Shown here piece after piece: positions 39,661 to 64,000 of a stretch of DNA of 64,000 nucleotides. Within the stretch, counting starts at the first letter, position 1, and each line of letters starts with the position of its first letter. The notes under the pieces are model-generated. The model was not told the DNA's origin, searched no databases, and saw only the letters and a program-made list of their open reading frames with translations. Made by a program: the position numbers and the translations under genes. Origin of the DNA: Albula goreensis (Eukaryota > Chordata > Actinopteri > Albuliformes > Albulidae); the NCBI GenBank assembly GCA_022829145.1, contig CM040761.1:13388245-13452244 (forward strand), given 5' to 3'.

Positions 39661-42600
39661 CCCTCCCCCACAGCCTCTCCCACCCAGACATCTCCCTGTA
39701 ATTGTAATTACGTATCGAGTACTCCCACAGTGCTCCATTCACATGTGCACAGCACCCCACCCTGATCGATACAAATGCACTCACGTTGTGCTTGTTTTAC
39801 TCTTTGTGGCTATAAATCTACTGTGTTACAGGTGTTAAATTACACAAATTGGAAGGCAGTTTAGAGTCAATGGTGTTAACTAAACCACCAATTTTCCCTG
39901 TAACCTGTAACTTTTTAACCATACACAATACACAATAAACAAAAGGGGCCTCATTTATAAAGCATGAGCTGATTTGATCATAAATCATGTTTAGTTTCTG
40001 ACTGCTGTTGAAAAAGCATTTATCAAAGTTTCACTGGTCTGAACAGTTTTCAGATTCAGCATCACCCAGGAAGGAAGGGATTCAAATGTGTCCTTTCACT
40101 CACTAGCAACCTTTGTTGGGTGCTAGGTGGGTGCCCACAGTCTCCCCCCACACCAAGCTGAGCATGAAGCGTCGTCCTCTAACGCTCTGTTTGAGCTCAT
40201 CTAGCGGACTGTGGTGTGAAAGGAAGCAGTGCATGGAATCGTGGGTTTAAGGGGAGAATGTGCGCTGATTGGTCAGTCCTGAAATAACGGCAGAGGTTGC
40301 AACAATGAGTCAAGCTAAGTGAATACCATGAGGCATTCCAATTAAGAGTTAATCTTCTCCAACAAGACGGGGACCTGGAGTGATTTACAAGTAGCTCCCC
40401 CACCCCCTACACACACACAAACACACACATACACAAGCGCCTGAATGATTTGTGTCCCTCCTCAGCTCAGAATACTTGTCCCAGAGTGCACTGGAGAGTT
40501 GGTGGGAAAGCATGGCTGTAATTGGCAGCGTGGAGCGGCCCCCTCTTACTCAATGACTGTGTGTCCACAGACCCTGCCATGTGAGCCTGACTCATTGGCT
40601 CATCGGATTAATCAGGGCTACTGAGATTCCAGCTCCAGTGGTTCAGCAGTTGAACAACCTGCAGGCTTTTTGGTGAAAGTCCTAAACAGTGTTGTGATGT
40701 ATTTAATTTTTTCTCATGAGCAGTGCCAGCCCCTTGAATAACTATTTACAAAATATCTCAGAGTGTTGATCTGGAATCAGTTTTGATTTTCATCATGGAT
40801 AATTTAGGGACATGGACAGGGAAAACCCAATCCTGCATCAAGCACCCTTACTCAGAGTTGCTTTATGAATACATGTAGGCGAAATCCCTTTCCTGAAATG
40901 TTGGCTTGGATGCTGACTGGCAACCATGCTGTGGCTGAATTGTTGGCTCAACTGGAAAATGTTTCACAGCCAATAAAACAATCCCAGACAGGATTGAAAC
41001 GGACTTAAGCTTTGTCACACTTGAACTTGAGTGATATTTAAAGGCCATTGCCACCCATGCCATTGTGAGCTCTGTAATGTCAATCTGACATTTCGTCAGG
41101 CGTTATTTCAGCCTGCGCACACAGACTTTCACAAAACCTATAGACTGGCAAATGAGACCCTCCGTGAGAAAGCCAAAATTGATCAAATCAGAAATGCAAA
41201 CAAATAAAGATGTGAAGATGCAGAGAACCAATAGAGACCGCTGCCAGTGTCCTAGTCTCTACCCCAGCCATTCATATAGGTGGTACAAGGTTTGGTGAGG
41301 GCAAGCAATTGCAGCAATTTGGATTGGGCAGGGTTTGTTGCAGACCAATAAAATTGAACCATCCTCTCCTTCCCTACTAGTCACTGAGTACATCCATTAC
41401 AATAGCACAATTTGTGAGTACCTCCTGAGCAGAATGGTGGGAAAAGCATTGCATTTCAGCTTCAGATTACCAGCTAAATGATTGCACTGTTAATAATGTG
41501 GAGTGCTAAGCTTTTAGTGAGTACAGCTTCTCAACTCCTATTAGAACGTAACCAAATTACTGAAATAAGCCTTGACACTCAAGCACACATTCTGCATTTC
41601 TGATAAGAGCTCTGCTGAGTTTTACGAAATACTCACCATTTGCCATGAGAATGAGACACACCGTTTTGCCGCTTGAGCACAGCTGTAGATGTGGGAAATT
41701 GACCATGAGAGATGAAGTGAACTAGCGTTAACAGAGCATGAATATCACTGGCTGCTTGGGGGGGTTTGGGGTGGGTGGAGAGGAATGGGGCTGTAATCAG
41801 GTCCCCCCATCACAGCTCGGCCTCTCGGCAGCCTACAGACAGAAAGGGCTATCAGGGGTGTCTGAGGCTGGTAGATTCAACCGTATTCAGACAGTGTAGC
41901 ATAGAGATACCACCTATCTCCTGCATTGTACCTCATACACACGTATACACACATTTACTACATGTGCAAACCTACTTTTCAAAGACAATTCAGGGATGAA
42001 GTGGAGCCTCCACTACATGTAAACAAACCTTCATTAGGTAATGTTTAATACCTGTCTCCACCGGAAATGTGACCTGTGATAATACAAATAGTATGGTCTG
42101 CTAAAATAACAAGTGTTTGCTTGAAATTTTGCCAAGGATTGACAAGAACTAAGTCAATAATTCAAGCTAATTAAATACTTCAATCTAGGTAGTATATCTC
42201 TGGTATCATAAAATTCAAACAGCAGCCACAGACTTTAGTTTGCTACTGTTGTTTGACTTTATGATAGCAATAATAGTAAATACAGAAATCATAGAACACA
42301 AAGATTGCAACATGCTATGGGCTTGCTAAATAAAACTAAGTAACTTCCAACCCTTGCATATTATTAAAGTGGTCGTTAATGAATGTAAAGTAATGACTGC
42401 CACAGCAGAGGCCCTTAACAGAAGAATTTCACAGTCAAATCCACACTCTATTCTGTTGCATTCAGCAGTTAAGGAAATGTGTTGTGGAAACCAGTTCAGA
42501 CCTGTTTGGGTTTAATGACCAAGTCTGAACTCACCTCTGTGTAGCAGTATGACTTTGCTGTGATAATTTCACTTCCCTTTAAAATGAAACCTTATGAGGA

Positions 42601-45600
42601 AGGCACTCACTTTGGAGTGGGAGCAGATTCATCTCCGGCTACAGGTCATCCTTGAAATTTGTGATAGCGTGTTGTTTACAAATGCTAGTGTTTAGTGTTT
42701 GCTTCATTAATGTTAGCCTTGAATGTCATGTGCTAACCAATGGAATAGAACCAAAACTTTCATGCAGGGGCAAGTCTTACTTGGGTAGGAAGGCATGGTT
42801 TCCATTCGGTGCTGTCGTGACATGCCATGATTGCTCTCGGGGGACTGCGGGAGGAACTTTCTGAGAACCAGAAAGAGATGTGACATGGTCTGGCTGAGTG
42901 CATTTGATCTGCAGGCCTCCTACATGCAAGGACAATTCCCTGGAGGCAAAGAGTCATGCATCCCTGAACTCTCTTAATAAGGCATGCAGTCAGTCAGAGG
43001 ATATAATGAGGTCCAATCAATCCAGGGCCTGTCCCTGAAAAAAAGTGCTCCAGTCCAATTTTGCACTTAAATCAGCGTGCTATGTATCTTGCATAGTAAC
43101 AGGCTACACAGCTGTGCAGGGCTATGGAACATATCTGGTAGTGACCAGTGCCAGGTAGTGGGATTTTTCTCCTGCCAGGAAAAAAGATGAAACAAACCCT
43201 CCACCCCCCCACAAAGGGAGGCCTTATTTCCTCATAAGCTGGCAGTTATGGGAGTGTCAGGAGGTTTCTGGGAAAGACATTCCAGATGCTGGAACCGTTT
43301 GGTGTTGTTTACAAAAAATGTAGCAAACGGAGTGAACCTATTGGCTAATTATTTAGAGCTTGATGAACGTACCAACCACAGCCAAGGCAGTGAGACTTTG
43401 GTTGTGGGTCTGTTCATGAGAGAGGGCTGGGGCTAAAGACACACAAGCTTAATATTGTGCAATGCTCAAATAGGTTCTCATGCTCCACCCTTACCAAACG
43501 TCATCAGCCAAAATAAATATGGAGGGCCCAAATGTGTGCATCCCCGCTCTGACCTTCGATCCCTGAACCTGCTCAACATTTCACACACATCCAGCCTGGC
43601 TCCAGTCACTCGTTGGCTGCACTTTGCAGGAGTAGCTACTGTATCTCAGATCCCCATGACAGTGTTTATTTAGTACAGCTGCAGATGAAAGGAAATCATC
43701 TGTGCTGTTATACATTCTAAGGGTGGACCTACAGAGCTCGCATCCTCACTTTGACATCCAGTAGAAGAAGGACAGGGTGAGAAGCGTTTCATTGGTTCAT
43801 TGCCAAGACTGTGACATAGCTGTGTAGGTATGACATTGTAGAAGCTATCTGTGGCATATAACATGATAGACCCACAGGTCACTTGCACAGCACACAAATA
43901 CAGCACTGTTTGCTGAACAGAAGATATGCCCTTGGGCTGACTTCAATGCAGTTGGAATGTGTTGGCAGCAGTGGGCTCCGTGTTGTATGTGCACCTCTCA
44001 GTGTTGAGCTGTAACCAGAGACAGTCATTCCAGTGACTGGGAACACCAAAGCTACCAGAGACAGAGGCCCTGCTGGCAGCCAGGCCAAAGAGCACCCACT
44101 TCAGAACCAGTTCAGTTATTACTGCCCATGTTACACTACATAGGACAAAGGGTATATGTCCTCCAGAATTTCTAAATACATCTTAATCCAGATATTCCTT
44201 AATTGTGGGTTGAGACCCATTTTTGGATTACTGGAAGAAGTTAGATAACAAAAAATAACTTTGAATATAATGTATGTTCTGTTTGCTATACCAGTCAAAT
44301 TAAACACCACATGTGCACTGTATTCGTTAGTGCATATGCACTTATTTTGTTCATTGTCTTGTATGTTCATGTTGTATGACATTTCCATGTTCCAATATAT
44401 TTTTGGCTACACTTTAACAATGTGTGAATCACAGAAATGTATTCACTTATTAAGGGGTCTGAAAGTTTGAAGACCTGGCTAGACGATCGGTAGTTTACCA
44501 CCTAACACCATCTAGGAAAACAATGTCCATCCTCTGGACTATTTTAATTTATTGCTTTTATAAAGCTTTTAATGACCTCAAAGTGCTTTACTGTGAATTG
44601 AGAGCATCACTTTGACCACCACCACCATCTCATAGGTGATGCATGGCAGCCATTTTATATCAAACACTCAGCACGCATCTGAGGAAGAGAGGGTCCTTCC
44701 TTTCAATGGAAAGTTTGTTCTGTAAGCAGTTAAATTCAATTAGAATAACTATTGTTTCAAACTACCTTTTCAGAATAAAAGCATATTTGCTATCATATTG
44801 TCCTCCTCATTTTTCTAATTCTGAGACACTCGCTCTTTACTGGGATTGTGCAAAGGAAAATCCTCCAGGAAATCAGCCAGGTATTCTTTACTTATCACTT
44901 ATCCATGCTGTAAATAGACATTTCGATATATAATTCCAGCGATAAAAACTGAGGGGAAAGCTGATCCATTTTCCTTTTAATGCACACTATCTACTGTGCT
45001 GCAATTACAGAAGGTGCGGCTCTGAATACCAATCCCCTTTTCATTGGATTCCCATTTACAGGCATTTCACACTGAATTAAATCCATGAGAGAAGAAAACA
45101 TCTTCCACTGCAATAAAAAGGGGTTGGAGAGCTTGGCGGGAAGAGAAAAGGTCACCCAAAATAATTGAGATTTACTGTGAACAGTTTTGATTTTCAAAAC
45201 ACACTCTGTGTCTGTTTCTATCTCTCTTTCTCTTCCCACTCTCTTTCTCTCTTGCAGGCTGTTTTGTGGTGTGTTTTGAAATTGAATGAAATGAGTGTGT
45301 TGACTCAGAGCAGAGAGTGATGGGAATCTGCAGAGTCTTTTCCATCTCTCCATGCTACTGCATAGGAATGCCATTGTTGACAAGCTCGGGGTACAGCAGC
45401 CAAAGCGCACGCCAAATTCCATCTACTACATAATACGGAATGCAGCACCTCCCATTGGATTTGGCAACCCATTGATCTAAACAAACACGGACCACCAGTC
45501 TGGCATTTTTTACCTCATCTCCACAGAGCGTCAACACTCAGCCTTTTAGTGAGTGCTTTCCAAGCTTCATTTTTATGAACAATATGTAAGTATTTTTGTT

Positions 45601-46111
45601 GCCGTGGACAAACATATGTCAGTTTTTGTCTCTTCCGTACATACTGAAATGTGTCATTCAGATATACTTTCAGTAAATGTCTTACAACTCAGCAACAAAT
45701 AAAGTTGGTTTAAAAGCCCACGTGAGGAAGCCATAACATGCTGAAGCTTCTCACTAAGAGCATTACATTAACTAAGAGCATATTTTAAAAGGAAGCCATT
45801 AAACATTTATGCATGCAATTATTTTAACATCTACAAATATGTTTACTTTCATATTGATTTATTCATTCTCTGTTTTATACTCTGAGGTGGGATTGACTTT
45901 TTTTAGGTTTGCCATGGAACAGTCTCCAGAGAGTGCACACCCAATATGTTCAAATGGAGGTGCTTCAACACCTCCACTCCCTCTGTCAATAGTGTTTGCT
46001 TTCAGCAATGTAATTAATGACCCATGCATTCTTACTACCACAGCTCCGGATTATCTGGTTTTTTGCAGGGAAAGACAACAGTCAAACAGAGTGAAGCCCA
46101 CACCTGAAATC

Positions 46112-46115
<4 letters not shown>

Positions 46116-46142
<27 letters not shown>
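46116..46142. repeat. 27-base poly(T) tract
   Basis: Uninterrupted T run about 1.6 kb upstream of atp1b1. Could be the A-tail of a minus-strand retroposon, but no SINE head is recognisable beside it. Confidence 0.85.
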
Positions 46143-46957
46143 GGAAGGTTTGGCTGAATGAGGGTGATATGGTTTTGTTTGCCTCAGTGGGGTGGCACTA
46201 GACTAAGGAGCAGATGCAAGTTCAGTAGCGCATGCTCTCACCTTTGCCTGACATTCAAATAAATTTACATGAACCCAAATAAATTTCTTGTGCAGTAGAC
46301 AACACTTGATCAAGATAAACAAATTCTAGCCTTGTCAAGTCTGTGTAAGGCTAAAAGAATTTCCTGTTTCCTGACTCTCAGGTCGTTCAGTCTAACTCAA
46401 AAGTGCACGCTTATAAAAGATTTTATTTTCTCTGTGGGTTATTTTGTTCATCTAAGCCAGTTTTCTTTAAATCACAGAGAACTTACTGTTTAACAATTGT
46501 ATATCAGTTTGTAATTATGTTCTTTTAAAACATAATTTTAAAAAATTATATATTTCATATGTTTTCTTCATATTGTAATTATACATATCAACATTATATG
46601 TATAAGTACTTCCAGCTGTACTATTAGGAGGATGTTAGGGGAACTACTTATATATAATGAGTAGAGAAATATATAACTATAATAACGGAATGTTTGCTTG
46701 AATGCTTCAGTTTAACTGACAAATGGCAGGCACTTTCTGACTGTGTTTTATCTGTTGCTCCTGTGTTTTGTGGACCTATTTCCTTGCGTTACTGGTAGAC
46801 ACGCCCTGGCTTGACACTTCTTTTCACGTGACCATAGTGCGCTCCGTATAACACAGAGCTTTCTGCTGCTTCAGAATTGTATCTGTGTTTGTCTGTGTGG
46901 GCGGTGGGATGGGGGCTCTCTGTGCATGTCTTTCACTCTCGTATCACTGACCTTCAG

Positions 46958-46997
46958 TTCAACGCAAGTAAATTCAGTAAATTCAACGCAAGTAATT
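46958..46997. repeat. 14-bp direct repeat upstream of atp1b1
   Basis: TTCAACGCAAGTAA occurs twice with a 24-bp period (46958 and 46982), about 750 bp upstream of the start codon. Could be a small duplication or paired factor-binding sites. Confidence 0.7.
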
Positions 46998-47429
46998 CCT
47001 GTCCAAAACAGCAATTACTTTCAATTCCCATAATCTAACTCGGTTGCTATCTGCTTATGGTGTTAAGGGATAAATTAATAAAGCCTGTTAATAATTAGAC
47101 ATCCAATTAAAGCTCACATCCCTGTCACATCCCCTTCTTTTTCTCTGGCTGTCTTGCCTGTTAAGACCTATACCCCCCTTTTATGAAATAATTTTGAGAA
47201 ATTCTGCAATTGATTTTATTTCCAAGACAAATTGTGCGACAGTTTATTTCAAGCCTATACTATGTTATTATTATTTTTATTACTATGTGTTAATTAATAT
47301 GTTTTTACGGAACAGTACATTTTTGGATTGACCGCACATTCAAGCCTGTAGTCTGTGGATGAATCGTGAATTATGTTAGACTCAAGCACTGAAATAGGTT
47401 TGCATGGCTGGCCACGACTTGGAGCTACA

Positions 47430-47736
47430 CATCCCAGTCGGGCGGAGCGATCGGGGTTTTTTTCTATGACATACGATTGTCCTACGTAGAAGGAATACGT
47501 GTTTGTGATTTGTCAGTATTGGCCCTCCCTCTTTGTAGGTAACTTATTAAAAGAGTTTGCGGGCGGAGCCGGGTGTTGCGAGGGATATACTGTGTAGGCT
47601 ACTTTATTGCGAGCCGGGTACAAGTCTGTCTTTTTTTGAGTTTGGAGCAAAACGGGTTTGCTCTAAGCATTGTACCTGGCGCCGCTTAAACAAGGAAACA
47701 CACGTTTGTTGAAAAGGGAACGGAAACGACAACGAA
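47430..47736 (+). promoter_or_regulatory. atp1b1 promoter and 5'UTR region
   Basis: GC- and CpG-richer than the surroundings. Two GC boxes (GGGCGG) at 47440-47445 and 47561-47566 both continue as GGGCGGAGC, typical Sp/KLF sites. TTATTAAAAG at about 47545-47554 is the nearest TATA-like stretch, just before the second GC box. The start site is not fixed by sequence; somewhere between 47580 and 47650 is plausible. Function inferred from position. Confidence 0.6.
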
Positions 47737-60233
<12,497 letters not shown>

Positions 60234-60298
60234 CCTCAGCTACGGAAAATAGCACTTTCTCTGCCATCCCCCACCCCCCCACCACCCTCCCATTTCGA

Positions 60299-60304
60299 AA
60301 ATAA
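60299..60304 (+). terminator. Possible proximal poly(A) signal of atp1b1
   Basis: AATAAA 66 nt after the stop codon. The downstream GT-rich element is weak, so use is uncertain; if used it would make a very short 3'UTR form. Confidence 0.25.
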
Positions 60305-61378
60305 ACAAAAATAATTTAGACAAATACATTTTAAGTAACTCACGGCTAGTCTTGAACAAATTGTCATAACATATGGGACCTACACTTAATCTGTACGCTT
60401 TCCACTAGCTTTTCTGCATATATCTAGGGTTAGAATGTAAATTACAGACAGAGTAGCAATAGCATAAAGTATTTATTCTACTGTAAAATGAGAATACTCC
60501 TTGAGCCATGGGACATGTTCATTTATTACTGTAAGTTATAATTCCACTACTGACATGTAGCGAGCAGTGTTTCTGTCCCCTAAGTATTGCTGCCTTTTGT
60601 GGTTTATATATATTTTTGGAGTGTACAGTACAGTAGTCGCATACAATGGTCCTATCTAAGCCATGTTGTAATTTCTGTTCTCTTATGTGAGCAAGCTTTA
60701 GCGGTCCAAGGTGTATATATATATGTATTCTTACTAACTGAAAAATACTGGCATGGTACGTTCTTCCCTCCCCTCCCCCATCCACCCTCCCTTCCTCTTC
60801 CTGGTCCGTGTGGGGAAAAAAAAACTGCTGCACTCCGTGGAATTCTTTAGCTTATCTGTGTGTCTTTTTAAGTCTATGATTGTGGGGAGAATCGATTTTT
60901 ACATCACTTTTTTTAATCACTTTTAAATGTGAGATAAGGGGTTTATTACTCTTGTTTGAGGTTTTTTCTTTCTTTTATGCTTCAGTGTAATGTAGAGTTT
61001 TGTGTTCAGCCTGGAAAAACCATTACCTTTCACGGTGACGGTGCTAACTCAGTGCTTTTTAAATACAATTGTTTTGCTGGAGACATCACATGACGTGGTG
61101 TAACTTTCTAATGAATGTTTTAGCCATTTTCATGGTGGAAGAATTTTTATATTTATGCAGTTGTACATTTTTTTGGTCTGCAGGAAAAAGTGTAATGTAT
61201 AAATACAATACCAAAGTCACTGGTCAAAGTTAAATAGAATCTTATCAGAAGCAATTCAGTACCCCATGTAATAGGATATTTTGTTGGTGTTGAAAGTGCA
61301 AAAGTCAATGTTGAACATCAGTTAACTTATCAGGAGTCCGTCTGCTAGTCATCTTAATCCGGGTAAGACTTAAACCTA

Positions 61379-61384
61379 AATAAA
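61379..61384 (+). terminator. Probable distal poly(A) signal of atp1b1
   Basis: AATAAA in CCTAAATAAAAGTGG followed 20-35 nt later by the GT/T-rich stretch GTGTTGTCCTGTATTTTTT, the usual layout of a cleavage site. Confidence 0.55.
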
Positions 61385-61399
61385 AGTGGAGAAAATACC

Positions 61400-64000
61400 C
61401 AGTGTTGTCCTGTATTTTTTATTGACATGGACATTTGAAATGATGCACAATGGGTGCTTCACAATTGCTTATTTTCAAACACATTAAATAATTCAAATGT
61501 TTTTAACTGGAGTATTTAAAACGAATGAATAAATGCACAATGTGTACCTTTCACTACTCTTAAAGTAGTTATGGCATCGGGGGGGCTTTTTTTGTGGTAC
61601 TGAATATGGAAAGAAAATTGTAAGCCGTGTTTCCTCCAAAATTCTGCATTCCTCTCTATAAATTGTGAACAAGTAACAGTGAGCTCAGTATGTTTCTAAT
61701 TTTCCCAATGTTTCATTTTGGTTTCTGTCTGTTGATATACAACACAAAACTGGCTAGCCAGTAAGCTAGAACCCAAAACTGAACAATCAAAGTAAACTCA
61801 AAAATGACTGTCTGTGCAGAGATTATTTTATTTATTTTTTTTTCCCCCTTCTGCCTGACCTCAAAGCACAAATCTTGAACTCTGGTCCTGGGTGGCTTGA
61901 AGATTACACTTGTTTTGATTCTTACTCAGTTCTTGACTGTGTAATATCCTTCTTCCTGCTAAATTATTCTTTAACATTTAGAAATAATAGCTTGTTGCTA
62001 TTAAATGTATTAATACATATAGAATGACCAGTATTGTAAACCAACAGATCCTTGGGCCAAGTGTGCATCGCTGCTCTCAGATCAAAACTGAAGATCCCTG
62101 CACTAAATTCAACAGCGCTACACTCACTGTCCTTATGTTCTTTGGGAACAGGGTTTGTTTTCCCATTGGCTGAAATCTCCACCCTTGAATGTAATAATCA
62201 TGCAGGAAATGACTCAACCTGGAGATCCAGTATGACTGCCCGTTTGACTGTGGTCCCTGGAACACCAGTGGGGTAACAGTCAAATGTGTTTTTGCAGTGC
62301 TGCAAACATCCATGCAAGTCCTCTGTCAGTAACAAGGTACTGTGATAATGCCTGACTCATTCTTTCCTGTCTTCTCTGTTAATGGTTCATTATGAACCAA
62401 TATCCCTCCCACATCCAGCACCAAGATATTGCACAGTCATTCATGGAGCACTAAGAAGACATTCTAATCCCGATAAGAATGAATATTAATTATTTATGAT
62501 TTAAGTGAATCCATTAAACATTTTTCCTCCGATGAAGCCACTTAAGAAGTTGCAACATAATGTACTTTCATGAGCCAGACTGGTCCTCTCCCACAACCCA
62601 ACATGCACAAATCCCTGTTAGTGCAGTAATGGGCAGAACATGATAACTAAATGATAAAATGCACTGTGTGATCCCCATAAATCCATGCCCCGGGTCTGTG
62701 GTTTGCTCCTTGAGTAAGCTATTCTATGTCCAGTGCAGTATTTTCCTTTGACTTTTATTGGGGTTGTTGTGACAGCACTATACACAGATGTCCTTTTTTT
62801 GCTTTGATGACATCAGACAATGGTTCCCCATCTATGAAAGTCCATGAACCCACTTTATGATTGATCATATTTCTTGTGACCCAGTGCTAATTAAAATGTA
62901 ACTTAATTTTTGTTCAAATATGAAATTATTTTTTTTAATCAAATAAACTTTTTAACCAAGGAACTATTAACCATTAACTAGGGAAGTGCTTTATACGTGA
63001 CACACATGTATGACTATTCCTATCAACCACTATTGAGTCCTGAGCAGGTAGGAAGCCAACGGTCTATTTTGGCATGTTTTCAATGTGTGTAATTGTACAT
63101 GGCGGATGCCTTGACATCCCATGATCCTAACGGTGGAATGGGGCTGCCCCCTTTGGTGCCTGGGAATTCATTAGCATGGAGAAGAACAGGACCTCTTTAC
63201 AGCAGTGACGTCCGGCTGGTCACTCCCACACAACGAAACAATGATTTTGTTTGATTTCCTCCCTTTGTCATTCTTCTCGTTCTCATTTTTTTCTCCATCC
63301 GCCTTCACTCCCTCTCCAACATTGAGACCCCTGGCTGCTCCATCCCACAGACTAAGTCACAAGACAAGTCTTTTGGAGCAGGGCAGAACCTTACTAAGTC
63401 TAGGCTATTTAGGTGACAAACACTGAAGTCACTTGTGTCTTTGGTCTCCATTCTCCTCTATGATGTTAGAGACTAGGTCCAGATTGAATATAATCTGCTG
63501 TCAAAAAGATATACCAGCCATTGTCTAACCAAGATCAATTATTGGGTTAAGGAGAATGCACAATGAACACATATAATGAACTGTAGCAGTCACAAGTTAA
63601 ACGAGTAGAAAGATGAAAATAACTGAAGTCAAGTGAGAACTGAGACTCTAAAGCAAATCTTGGAAGAACCAATAACAGGCTTTTCACAGTGGGACACAGA
63701 TGGCAAGCCATCACAGACCAGAACACAATAAACTGATACAAATTCTGTTCATGTCGTCTTGCAGTAGAATGGAAAAATAAAACATTGGTGAAGCAGCAAA
63801 AACTAAAATAAAATAATAATACTGTATTAATATTGTGTCAGAGGGAAATCCTATGTGTCCCTTTCATTTAGTTAACATAATCTTTGAATGTGTTAGAATA
63901 TGACAGTGCATTCCAAATACATGAGACAAGTAACTCATACTTTGAGTAACAAGAATTGCCTTCAGTTTATTGTTATACAGTGCTACGTATGTCAAATGTA
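61400..64000. other. DNA downstream of atp1b1
   Basis: No exon recognised on either strand. In human the next gene (NME7) is transcribed toward ATP1B1; I looked for its C-terminal exons on the minus strand here and did not see them. Confidence 0.55.

Larger units (their letters stand above)
29650..47430. other. Intergenic DNA between divergent dpt and atp1b1
   Basis: About 18 kb with no recognisable exon. AT-rich, with a TA microsatellite, a CpG cluster near 39.5 kb, a G-quadruplex-like run at 41758-41775 and a poly(T) tract at 46116. It would be expected to hold regulatory elements of both genes; a long non-coding RNA cannot be excluded by sequence alone. Confidence 0.6.
60234..61400 (+). 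other. atp1b1 3'UTR
   Basis: AT-rich non-coding sequence after the stop codon, including a C-rich patch near 60268-60292, a short (TA)n near 60715 and a pyrimidine-rich stretch near 60765-60800. It runs to the AATAAA at 61379. The extent is inferred from the poly(A) signal; mammalian ATP1B1 also has a long 3'UTR with several ends. Confidence 0.6.

Noticed and set aside
39463-39838. Overlapping open frames in a GC-rich stretch
   Set aside because: They follow from the CpG cluster's base composition; translations are Pro/Ser/Cys-rich without family similarity or splice sites.
45210-45262. Strong pyrimidine tract ending in TTGCAG, like a splice acceptor
   Set aside because: The following sequence gives no recognisable exon, no matching donor and no gene to belong to; it is a CT-rich simple stretch.
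61400-64000. Search for nme7 C-terminal exons on the minus strand
   Set aside because: No frame resembles the nucleoside diphosphate kinase C-terminus; the gene, if syntenic, must start beyond the window.

Overview
The window is nuclear DNA of a ray-finned fish, most likely a teleost. The evidence is two vertebrate multi-exon genes with GT-AG introns, AT-rich intergenic DNA full of (CA)n/(TG)n microsatellites, and a LINE-like 3' tail of the fish (TGTAA)n kind. Of the open frames I compared by eye with known families, only two gene families could be recognised, and both were rebuilt exon by exon.

Layout: (1) 1-21.5 kb is non-coding DNA beyond the 3' end of dpt. It holds microsatellites, a diverged ~28-bp minisatellite, perfect hairpins, an enhancer-like octamer/SOX/homeodomain cluster near 10.2 kb and a CpG- and G-rich patch near 10.85-11.1 kb. 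(2) 21572-29539, minus strand: dpt, dermatopontin, four coding exons, 191 codons, with a TATA-like box near 29640. (3) 29.6-47.4 kb is an intergenic stretch of about 18 kb between two divergent genes, with a second CpG cluster and a CTCF-like site near 39.5 kb. (4) 47737-60233, plus strand: atp1b1, the beta-1 subunit of Na+/K+-ATPase, six coding exons, 303 codons. A GC-box promoter lies upstream and a 3'UTR of about 1.15 kb reaches a poly(A) signal at 61379. Its introns carry a (TG)65 microsatellite, a tRNA-derived SINE-like element and a diverged tandem duplication. (5) 61.4-64 kb shows nothing recognisable.

The two genes do not share a pathway: dermatopontin is a secreted extracellular-matrix protein, and the beta subunit matures and traffics the sodium pump. 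Their order and divergent orientation match, from memory, DPT-ATP1B1 on human 1q24, so the window is probably a conserved syntenic block. I found no new multi-gene system. The most notable points are a dermatopontin lacking the Tyr-rich N-terminal segment of mammals, a displaced N-glycosylation sequon in the pump beta subunit, perfect hairpins in non-coding DNA, and two intergenic CpG/motif clusters that look regulatory.
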